A stretch of 7,410 nucleotides of DNA from an uncultured Anaerolineales bacterium. GTDB taxonomy: Bacteria; Chloroflexota; Anaerolineae; Anaerolineales; Villigracilaceae. The stretch spans positions 1 through 7,410 of the forward strand of contig CALLJA010000631.1 in the NCBI GenBank assembly GCA_938008865.1, read 5' to 3'. This document shows, in pieces, positions 1-4,095 of the stretch. Position 1 is the stretch's first letter, and the number at the start of each line of letters is the position of its first letter. The notes below the pieces were generated by a model, which had not been told where the DNA came from, did no database searches, and saw only the letters and a list, made by a program, of their open reading frames with translations. The translations under genes were made by a program, and so were the position numbers.

Positions 1-177
1 GGTATTCGCGTCGGCGGGGGCCTCAGCGGGCGCCTCGGTGGCGGGCGCTTCGGGGGCCTGGACTTCGGTGGCGGCCGGTTCGGCCGGGGCGGTGGTGGGG
101 GTGGCGGCCGGCTGACATGCGGCGAGCAGCATGCTCAGCACAACCAGGAGGGAAAACACGAGAGACGTGCGTTTCAT
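1..177 (-). CDS. Sugar ABC transporter substrate-binding lipoprotein, N-terminal fragment
   Basis: This gene runs off the left edge; only the first 59 residues are present. They begin MKRTSLVFSLLVVLSMLLAA, a short basic start and a hydrophobic helix, followed by Cys21-Gln. The LLAAC lipobox predicts cleavage by signal peptidase II and anchoring of the mature protein by a lipidated cysteine outside the membrane. From residue 23 onward there is only an Ala/Pro/Thr/Glu-rich linker (repeats such as EAPATEAPAEAP), so the ligand-binding domain is not visible. The ATG at 177-175 is preceded by AGGAG (189-185) with 7 nt spacing, which fixes the start. The same signal-plus-linker design is seen in the complete sugar-binding lipoprotein at 4096-5574, and a LacI-family gene lies just upstream on the same strand; family assignment rests on these parallels. 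It could be another kind of lipoprotein, but a sugar-binding one is most likely. Confidence 0.8.
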   Translation of the reverse strand, partial: MKRTSLVFSLLVVLSMLLAACQPAATPTTAPAEPAATEVQAPEAPATEAPAEAPADANT

Positions 178-213
178 CTTCTTTCTCCTATTACGATTTG
201 ATGTTTTTGTTCA

Positions 214-235
214 GGAAACCCGCCTGCGGGTCTCC
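214..235 (-). promoter_or_regulatory. Leader inverted repeat before the left lipoprotein gene
   Basis: ACCCGC (218-223) and GCGGGT (226-231) are perfect inverted copies. The stem extends through 214-216/233-235 after one A/C mismatch. On the minus strand this hairpin lies 37 nt before the lipoprotein start codon. No T-tract follows on either strand, so it is not a classical terminator. It may be a leader structure or a weak 3' barrier after the lacI gene. The apical loop would be only 2 nt if fully paired, so at the RNA level the top pair probably opens. Confidence 0.45.
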
Positions 236-297
236 CTGGTCCAGATCTTGAAAGACACTGGACGCTGTTCTCATCGCTTCTCATTAGTATATAACTA

Positions 298-310
298 TTT
301 TGCCGAAAAA
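298..310. repeat. 13-bp repeat TTTTGCCGAAAAA, copy 1
   Basis: TTTTGCCGAAAAA is found here, between the lacI gene and the left lipoprotein gene, and again exactly at 1458-1470, upstream of the same lacI gene. Flanking bases differ (A before and G after here; T before and C after there). The core is a T-tract and an A-tract around GCCG, giving a partly symmetric element. On the minus strand both copies precede a gene start. Function unknown. Confidence 0.5.
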
Positions 311-311
311 G

Positions 312-320
312 CACCTCCTT
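312..320 (-). promoter_or_regulatory. Orphan Shine-Dalgarno-like motif in lipoprotein leader, copy 1
   Basis: On the minus strand the sequence reads AAGGAGGTG, a full-strength match to the 16S anti-Shine-Dalgarno, but no ATG, GTG or TTG follows at usable spacing; the only GTG is part of the motif. It sits 135 nt before the lipoprotein start codon, which has its own separate AGGAG. An identical 9-mer lies 141 nt before the other lipoprotein gene, at 3947-3955. Confidence 0.4.
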
Positions 321-343
321 CCGTTCGCGTATTGGGGCTGGCA

Positions 344-1381
344 TTAACCGCTGATCAGGTCTTTTCTGATCGCTCCGCACGAGTCACGGATGATAAGTTG
401 GGTGTCCATGATAACGTGGCGCGGCGGGTGGATGCCGTTCTCGATCAGGTCAATCAGTAATTCCACGGCGCGTACGCCGAACTGAATTACCGGTTGTCGA
501 ATGGTGGTAAGCGGGGGGTCGCTGGCAGCGGCCAGGGGGATGTCGTCGAAACCGACGAAAGCGATATCGTTCGGCACGCTCAGCCCCGCTTCGCGCACGG
601 CGCGGATCGCGCCAATGGTCATCAGGTCGGAGGCCACAAAAACGGCTTCCGGCCGTGCGGGCAACAGCCGTTGCATGGCGTAATACCCGCCCGCTTCGGT
701 AAAGTCCCCTTCCGTTTCCAGCATTTCGTCAATCTTGATCCCGCGCTCGTTCATGGCCTTGGTGAACCCGGCCTGACGGTCGAGGCCTACGGTGCTCAGC
801 CCTGGCCCGGTGATCGTGGCGATGCGGCGATAGCCAAGCCGCACCAGGTGGGCGGTGGCGTTATAGGCGCCGCTGACGTTGTCCACATCCACGAAAGTGA
901 CGTTATCGTAGCGCTGCGGACGTCCCAGCACCACCTGCGGCATGTTGGCGTCTACCAATTGGCCGATCATTTGCTGGTCGCCGTGGTGGCCCGATTGGAC
1001 AAGCACGCCGTCGAGCAGTCCCTTGCGGTTGACACGCGAGAAGATCTTTTTCTCGTCTTCCTTGTTGCTGACCAGGAACAGTGCCAGGGTGTAGTTGTGC
1101 TCGTTACAAGCCTGCGCAATGCCCTTGGTGAGGTGCGGGAAGTAGGGATCGGTAAAGAATAGGGAAACGCTTTGGGGGAGGACCAGGCCGAGGGTCCAGG
1201 AGCGCTGCGAGGCCAGGGTGCGGGCGGCCGCGTTTGGGTGGTAGCCTGTCTGCTGAATCACATCCAAGACGCGCCGGCGAACGTCTTCGCTGACGTTGGG
1301 GAGGTCATTCACCACCCGCGAAACGGTGGATCGCGACACCCCGGCCTGCTCTGCGATGTCTTCCAGGGTCAGATTGGACAC
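344..1381 (-). CDS. LacI-family transcriptional repressor (LacI-A)
   Basis: Predicted 345-residue cytoplasmic DNA-binding sugar sensor. Residues about 4-24 form the helix-turn-helix (LTLEDIAEQAGVSRSTVSRV); the hinge follows at 49-57 (PNAAARTLA) with Leu56, the residue that LacI-family proteins insert into the central CpG of the operator. The rest is a periplasmic-binding-protein-like effector domain, with R202 in DRQAGF, the SDLMTIGA segment (251-258) and FVGFDD (275-280) typical of the family. Length is normal. I chose the GTG at 1381 because AGGAG (1392-1388) lies 6 nt before it; the TTG at 1384 would leave only 3 nt. The gene is divergent from the GH130 gene and faces the left lipoprotein gene 166 nt downstream. 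Two matching operators lie upstream (1399-1412, 1492-1505), so autorepression and control of GH130 are likely. The inducer is unknown; a beta-linked gluco- or manno-oligosaccharide is a reasonable guess. Confidence 0.95.
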   Translation of the reverse strand: MSNLTLEDIAEQAGVSRSTVSRVVNDLPNVSEDVRRRVLDVIQQTGYHPNAAARTLASQRSWTLGLVLPQSVSLFFTDPYFPHLTKGIAQACNEHNYTLALFLVSNKEDEKKIFSRVNRKGLLDGVLVQSGHHGDQQMIGQLVDANMPQVVLGRPQRYDNVTFVDVDNVSGAYNATAHLVRLGYRRIATITGPGLSTVGLDRQAGFTKAMNERGIKIDEMLETEGDFTEAGGYYAMQRLLPARPEAVFVASDLMTIGAIRAVREAGLSVPNDIAFVGFDDIPLAAASDPPLTTIRQPVIQFGVRAVELLIDLIENGIHPPRHVIMDTQLIIRDSCGAIRKDLISG

Positions 1382-1398
1382 CAAAGGCTCCTGTGATT

Positions 1399-1412
1399 TG
1401 GTAGCGCTCCCA
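1399..1412. promoter_or_regulatory. LacI-type operator OA1 in the lacI-A leader
   Basis: TGGTAGCGCTCCCA is a 14-bp inverted repeat with one imperfect pair, centred on CG. It differs at one position from TGGGAGCGCTCCCA, the box bound by the actinobacterial LacI-family repressors CebR and CelR. It lies 17 bp upstream of the lacI-A start codon, so a bound repressor would probably block lacI-A transcription. Binding by LacI-A is inferred from proximity and from the second copy 93 bp away. Confidence 0.8.
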
Positions 1413-1457
1413 CGATATTTCAGAATTTCTTCATAAAAAAATCCGATTTATTCAGAT

Positions 1458-1470
1458 TTTTGCCGAAAAA
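1458..1470. repeat. 13-bp repeat TTTTGCCGAAAAA, copy 2
   Basis: Exact copy of 298-310. Here the TTGCCG inside it (1460-1465) can serve as the -35 box of the GH130 promoter, so part of the repeat may simply be promoter sequence. On the minus strand it lies 77-89 bp before the lacI-A start codon. Confidence 0.5.
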
Positions 1471-1489
1471 CTGCCATGTGTGGTATTAT
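1460..1489 (+). promoter_or_regulatory. Predicted sigma70-type promoter for the GH130 gene
   Basis: The -10 box TATTAT (1484-1489, 5 of 6 to consensus) is preceded by TGG (1481-1483), making an extended -10. TTGCCG (1460-1465, 4 of 6) is the -35 with an 18-bp spacer. Transcription should start near 1496, inside operator OA2 (1492-1505), leaving a leader of about 120 nt before the GH130 start codon. Confidence 0.6.
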
Positions 1490-1491
1490 TC

Positions 1492-1505
1492 TGGGAGCGC
1501 TCTCA
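1492..1505. promoter_or_regulatory. LacI-type operator OA2 over the GH130 start site
   Basis: TGGGAGCGCTCTCA is a 14-bp inverted repeat with one mismatched pair and the same AGCGCT core as OA1. It differs from TGGGAGCGCTCCCA at one position. It covers about -4 to +10 of the predicted GH130 transcript, a classic position for repression. Its centre is 93 bp from that of OA1, close to the 92-bp O1-O3 spacing of the E. coli lac operon, so looping by a tetrameric repressor is possible. Confidence 0.8.
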
Positions 1506-1523
1506 CGGTTCATTATAGGATGC

Positions 1524-1533
1524 TTACCGGTAA
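1524..1533. promoter_or_regulatory. Perfect palindrome in the GH130 leader
   Basis: TTACCGGTAA is a perfect 10-bp palindrome about 28 bp downstream of the predicted GH130 start site. It shares TACCG/CGGTA with the LacI-B operators, but in overlapping and inverted order, so it is not a copy of them. It may be a site for another regulator or chance. Confidence 0.3.
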
Positions 1534-1561
1534 TAGTCAACAGGATTAATGTCACTTTAAC

Positions 1562-1593
1562 GGCAGGCCCTCTCAAGTTATCATGGGGCTGCC
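1562..1593 (+). promoter_or_regulatory. Leader hairpin upstream of the GH130 start codon
   Basis: GGCAGGCCC (1562-1570) can pair with GGGGCTGCC (1585-1593), eight pairs around one G/G mismatch, with a 14-nt loop. It ends 15 nt before the GGAGG ribosome-binding site at 1609-1613. No T-tract follows. A role in translation or mRNA stability is possible but unproven. Confidence 0.35.
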
Positions 1594-1618
1594 CATCTTT
1601 GTCCTTCTGGAGGTATCC

Positions 1619-2590
1619 ATGATCTATCCCGCTCTCCCGAACATCCCCTGGGAAGACCGCCCGGCTGGCCGTTCCGACACGGTCTGGCGCTACAGCCACA
1701 ACCCGATCATCCCCCGCGACCTGATCCCCTCATCCAACAGCATCTTCAACAGCGCCGTCGTGCCCTTCAACGGGAAATTCGCCGGCGTTTTTCGATGCGA
1801 CAACAAGAAGCGCGAGATGAACATCCACCGCGGCTTCAGCGACGACGGCCTCAATTGGACCCTGGACGACGCCCCCATCGAGTGGGAATATTCCGACCCT
1901 GAGTTGAGCCGCTTCGTCCACCGCTACGACCCGCGTGTGGTCTGGCTCGAGGACCGTTATTACGTCACCTGGTGCAACGGTTACCACGGGCCGACGATCG
2001 GCATCGGCTACACCTTTGACTTCGAGAAGTTTACCTTCCTCGAAAATGCCCTATTGCCGTTCAACCGCAACGGCGTGCTCTTCCCGCGCAAGATCAACGG
2101 CAAATATGTCATGTTCAGCCGCCCCAGCGACAACGGCCACACCCCGTTTGGTGATATCTTCATCAGCCAATCGCCGGACATGCTCTACTGGGGCGAACAC
2201 CGCTTCGTGATGGGCGTCAAGGGCGGATGGCAGAGCACCAAGATTGGCGCGGGGCCCGTCCCGATCGAGACGCCCGAAGGCTGGCTGCTTTTCTACCACG
2301 GCGTGCTTACCTCCTGCAACGGATTCGTCTACAGTTTTGGTGCGGCCCTGCTCGACCTCGACCAGCCCTGGAAGGTGATCGCCCGCGGCGAGCCCTACCT
2401 GCTCTCGCCGCAGACCCTGTACGAATGCGTCGGTGACGTACCCAATGTGGCCTTCCCGTGCGCCACGCTCTACGATGAGCCGACCGGCCGCATCGCCATC
2501 TACTACGGCGGCGCGGACACGGTCACGGCCCTGGCCTTTGCCAAGGTCGACGAGGTGCTCGATTTCGTCAAATCCACCTCCGAGGTCTAG
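1619..2590 (+). CDS. GH130-family beta-mannoside phosphorylase or glycosidase
   Basis: A 323-residue enzyme with no signal peptide, so cytoplasmic. The sequence fits the five-bladed beta-propeller family GH130, whose members split beta-mannosides, mostly with inorganic phosphate to give alpha-mannose 1-phosphate. Recognisable blocks are NSAVVPFNGKFAGVFRC (44-60), RYDPRVV (102-108) with Asp104 as the expected general acid, NRNGVLFPRKINGKY (149-163), SRPSDNGHTPFGDI (167-180), GWQSTKIGAGP (203-213), FYHG (225-228) and the C-terminal YYGGAD (295-300). Arg, Lys and His in these blocks are where phosphorylases hold phosphate, which favours phosphorolysis over hydrolysis. The pattern seems closest to the 4-O-beta-mannosyl-glucose and manno-oligosaccharide phosphorylases, recalled rather than aligned. 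ATG 1619 has GGAGG (1609-1613) with 5-nt spacing; an in-frame ATG at 1583 lacks one and would add 12 residues. The gene is a single unit between a LacI-A operator and a strong terminator. Confidence 0.88.
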   Translation: MIYPALPNIPWEDRPAGRSDTVWRYSHNPIIPRDLIPSSNSIFNSAVVPFNGKFAGVFRCDNKKREMNIHRGFSDDGLNWTLDDAPIEWEYSDPELSRFVHRYDPRVVWLEDRYYVTWCNGYHGPTIGIGYTFDFEKFTFLENALLPFNRNGVLFPRKINGKYVMFSRPSDNGHTPFGDIFISQSPDMLYWGEHRFVMGVKGGWQSTKIGAGPVPIETPEGWLLFYHGVLTSCNGFVYSFGAALLDLDQPWKVIARGEPYLLSPQTLYECVGDVPNVAFPCATLYDEPTGRIAIYYGGADTVTALAFAKVDEVLDFVKSTSEV

Positions 2591-2613
2591 CAGGGGAGGG
2601 TAGGTTATCCGCA

Positions 2614-2651
2614 ACAGGCGCAGATTGTCCCGCCTGGCGGGTTGGGCCTGT
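2614..2651 (+). other. Nested inverted repeats downstream of GH130
   Basis: ACAGGC (2614-2619) pairs with GCCTGT (2646-2651). Between them CCCGC (2629-2633) pairs with GCGGG (2637-2641) around a 3-nt loop. The structure lies just after the GH130 stop codon and before the main terminator. It could protect the 3' end of the mRNA; it carries no T-tract. Confidence 0.35.
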
Positions 2652-2665
2652 GAATTTCTTGGATG

Positions 2666-2702
2666 GAGAGCCTGCTGACGCCAGCAGGCTCTCTGTTTTT
2701 TT
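2666..2702 (+). terminator. Strong intrinsic terminator of the GH130 gene
   Basis: GAGAGCCTGCTG (2666-2677) and CAGCAGGCTCTC (2682-2693) form a perfect 12-bp stem with a 4-nt loop (ACGC). TG and then seven T (2696-2702) follow immediately. This is a textbook Rho-independent terminator on the plus strand, and it separates the GH130 unit from the lacI-B unit. Confidence 0.95.
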
Positions 2703-2765
2703 ATCGCACAGGCGCTGGCCGGCGTGATGCTTGTAACCACTTTTGCATGAATCCGATTTTGCCAG

Positions 2766-2794
2766 TTGACACGGAAAAAATAATATGCAATAAT
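2766..2794 (+). promoter_or_regulatory. Predicted sigma70 promoter for lacI-B
   Basis: The -35 box TTGACA (2766-2771) matches consensus fully, the spacer is 17 bp, and the -10 box AATAAT (2789-2794) matches 5 of 6. The expected start site near 2801 coincides with the first base of the operator array, so repressor bound there would cover the start site and early transcript region. Confidence 0.75.
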
Positions 2795-2802
2795 GCCCGC
2801 AT

Positions 2803-2840
2803 CGGTAACGATACCGATATTGATACCGATAACGATACCG
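2803..2840. promoter_or_regulatory. Tiled LacI-B operator array, three 14-bp sites on a 12-bp period
   Basis: Three units follow one another: CGGTAACGATACCG (2803-2816), CGATATTGATACCG (2815-2828) and CGATAACGATACCG (2827-2840). Each shares its terminal CG with the next. The first is a near-perfect palindrome that extends to 18 bp (2801-2818) and has a central CG; the third has one extra mismatch in its left arm; the middle has TT in place of AC beside the centre and is weakest. GATACCG recurs exactly every 12 bp, at 2810, 2822 and 2834. An exact inverted copy of the first unit lies before the downstream transporter (3925-3938), supporting use by the repressor encoded at 2866. Confidence 0.8.
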
Positions 2841-2865
2841 AATCTATGTGTTGTGAGAATTCGAG

Positions 2866-3888
2866 ATGCCGCCCAAGAAACGCTCTGTAACCATCCAAGA
2901 CGTCGCCCAGGCCTCAGGGGTGTCTGTGTCGACTGTGTCGCGTGTCTTGAACGGCAAAGTGGACGTGGCCCGCGAGACGCAGGATCGCATCCTGGGCGTC
3001 ATCGCCCGGCTGGGGTACACGTCCAACCTGGCGGCCCGCAGCATGCGCAGCCACAAGAAGAACCTGATCGGGTTGGTCGTGCCGGATATCGGCTTTCCGT
3101 ACTCGATTGAAATCATGAAGGGCATCAACCAGGCGGTCGCGGAATCGACCTACGACCTGCTGGTGTACACCACGGGGGATGTGCATAAAAGTGAGGCGGC
3201 CTCTCACGAACAACATTACGTTTCCTTGCTGAACAATTCCCTGACCGACGGTGTGATCATCGTTGCCTCGGCTGCTTCCGACTTCATCACCAACGCCCCC
3301 ATCGTGGCCGTGGACCCGCACGCAGTCAAACCGAACTATCCGTCGGTGCAGGGTACCAACTACCAGGGCGCGCGGGACGCGATGCGGTATTTGCTGGAGC
3401 TGGGACATCGTCGTATCGGTTTCATCTGCGGCCGTCCCGAGATCGGCAGCGCCGGCCGTCGCCTGCAAGCCTACCGAGACGCCCTAACCGAAGCCGGGCT
3501 CGATGTAGACGAGAGCCTGATCCTGCCCGGTGACTTCACCACCCCTGGCGGGCGTGAACGCGGCCTGCAATTGCTCTCCATGGATAACCCGCCCACAGCC
3601 ATCTTCGCCGCCAACGACCAATCGGCCATCGGCGTGTTCCAGGCCGCCGAAGAGCGAGGCGTGCGCATCCCGCAGGACCTGTCGGTGATGGGGTTCGACA
3701 ATATCTCCGAAGCCAAATACCTGGGGTTGACGACCATCGACCAGCGCCTGGCTGATATGGGTTACGCGGCCATACGGATGCTCCTGCGCCTGATCGCGAA
3801 TGAGCCCATCGAAGAAATGATCCACAAGATGCCGACCCAGTTGGTGGAGCGCAGTTCGTGTGCGCCACCGCCCGAAGGCCGTTCCTGA
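2866..3888 (+). CDS. LacI-family transcriptional repressor (LacI-B)
   Basis: A 340-residue LacI-family regulator of normal length. Residues about 8-28 form the helix-turn-helix (VTIQDVAQASGVSVSTVSRV), followed by the hinge SNLAARSMRS (53-62). Here Met60 occupies the place of the usual hinge leucine that wedges into the operator centre. The effector domain follows, with SAGRRLQAY (195-203), FAANDQSAIG (247-256) and MGFDNI (275-280). The recognition helix reads V-S where LacI-A reads R-S, in line with a different operator code. ATG 2866 has only a weak purine-rich stretch before it, so translation may be modest, which suits a repressor. Three tiled operators lie between its predicted start site and the ATG, implying tight autorepression. 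The ABC sugar cassette begins 207 bp downstream on the same strand with a matching operator, so this is probably its regulator. Only a weak 4-bp hairpin (CCGT/ACGG) spans the stop, and a T8 tract lies at 3909-3916, so some read-through is likely. The inducer is unknown. Confidence 0.95.
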   Translation: MPPKKRSVTIQDVAQASGVSVSTVSRVLNGKVDVARETQDRILGVIARLGYTSNLAARSMRSHKKNLIGLVVPDIGFPYSIEIMKGINQAVAESTYDLLVYTTGDVHKSEAASHEQHYVSLLNNSLTDGVIIVASAASDFITNAPIVAVDPHAVKPNYPSVQGTNYQGARDAMRYLLELGHRRIGFICGRPEIGSAGRRLQAYRDALTEAGLDVDESLILPGDFTTPGGRERGLQLLSMDNPPTAIFAANDQSAIGVFQAAEERGVRIPQDLSVMGFDNISEAKYLGLTTIDQRLADMGYAAIRMLLRLIANEPIEEMIHKMPTQLVERSSCAPPPEGRS

Positions 3889-3924
3889 CGGATAAAACCT
3901 GGGGTCTCTTTTTTTTACATCTCC

Positions 3925-3938
3925 CGGTATCGTTACCG
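3925..3938. promoter_or_regulatory. LacI-B operator before the transporter genes
   Basis: CGGTATCGTTACCG is the exact reverse complement of the strongest site in the lacI-B array (2803-2816). It lies 37 bp after the lacI-B stop and 157 bp before the lipoprotein start codon, next to a T8 tract (3909-3916). I could not place convincing -35/-10 boxes here (TTTACA at 3914-3919 lacks a good -10), so whether it blocks initiation or elongation is open. Confidence 0.8.
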
Positions 3939-3946
3939 AGAAAAGA

Positions 3947-3955
3947 AAGGAGGTG
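3947..3955 (+). promoter_or_regulatory. Orphan Shine-Dalgarno-like motif in lipoprotein leader, copy 2
   Basis: AAGGAGGTG lies 8 bp after the LacI-B operator and 141 nt before the lipoprotein start codon, which has its own AGGAG. No start codon follows at normal spacing; the frame opened by the internal GTG stops after seven codons. The identical 9-mer precedes the left lipoprotein gene at a similar distance (312-320, minus strand). Confidence 0.4.
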
Positions 3956-3982
3956 GTTCGCAATCCCAATTTTTAAAGAAAG

Positions 3983-4024
3983 GCAGGTCTTCTCTTCGCC
4001 CTGACAGACAAAAGGAAGACCTGC
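3983..4024 (+). promoter_or_regulatory. Long leader hairpin upstream of the lipoprotein gene
   Basis: GCAGGTCTTC (3983-3992) and GAAGACCTGC (4015-4024) are perfect 10-bp inverted copies; one T-G wobble extends the stem inward. The 20-nt loop (3994-4013) is C- and A-rich. No T-tract follows, so it is a leader structure and not a terminator. It lies between the orphan AAGGAGGTG and the true ribosome-binding site. Confidence 0.6.
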
Positions 4025-4030
4025 GCAATC

Positions 4031-4050
4031 GTGCGGAGATCTCTCCACAC
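4031..4050. promoter_or_regulatory. 20-bp interrupted palindrome in the lipoprotein leader
   Basis: GTG-C-GGAGA (4031-4039) and TCTCC-A-CAC (4042-4050) are inverted copies except for one C/A mismatch, around a central TC. As RNA it would form a second small hairpin (GGAG/CTCC with loop ATCT) right after the long one; as DNA it could be a dimeric protein site. It ends 34 nt before the AGGAG of the lipoprotein gene. Confidence 0.4.
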
Positions 4051-4095
4051 GAAAAACAGTATACCCGATTCAAAAATAATCTGTAGGAGAAGAAC

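Noticed and set aside
268..284. Direct repeat TTCTCAT spaced 10 bp (268-274, 278-284)
   Set aside because: Helically phased but too short and isolated to call a regulator site.
174..380. A 68-codon minus-strand frame between lacI-A and the left lipoprotein gene whose stop overlaps the lipoprotein ATG (ATGA)
   Set aside because: It has no ribosome-binding site at its ATG codons, it overlaps the lacI-A end, and its composition is unlike neighbouring proteins. The overlap with the next start looks accidental.
494..1162. A 222-codon plus-strand frame opposite lacI-A
   Set aside because: Antisense shadow of a convincing LacI gene in GC-rich sequence, with His/Val/Gly-rich nonsense composition and no ribosome-binding site.
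2051..2740. A 229-codon minus-strand frame opposite GH130
   Set aside because: It runs through the GH130 terminator and mirrors GH130 codons; no family features are seen.
2803..2840. A CRISPR array or tandem satellite because of the regular 12-bp repeats
   Set aside because: Units are too short, there are no spacers, and each is a LacI-style palindrome directly before a lacI gene.
3891..3916. Intrinsic terminator of lacI-B ending in a T8 tract
   Set aside because: Only a 4-bp stem (CCGT/ACGG) can be drawn and it is not adjacent to the T-tract, so I do not call it.
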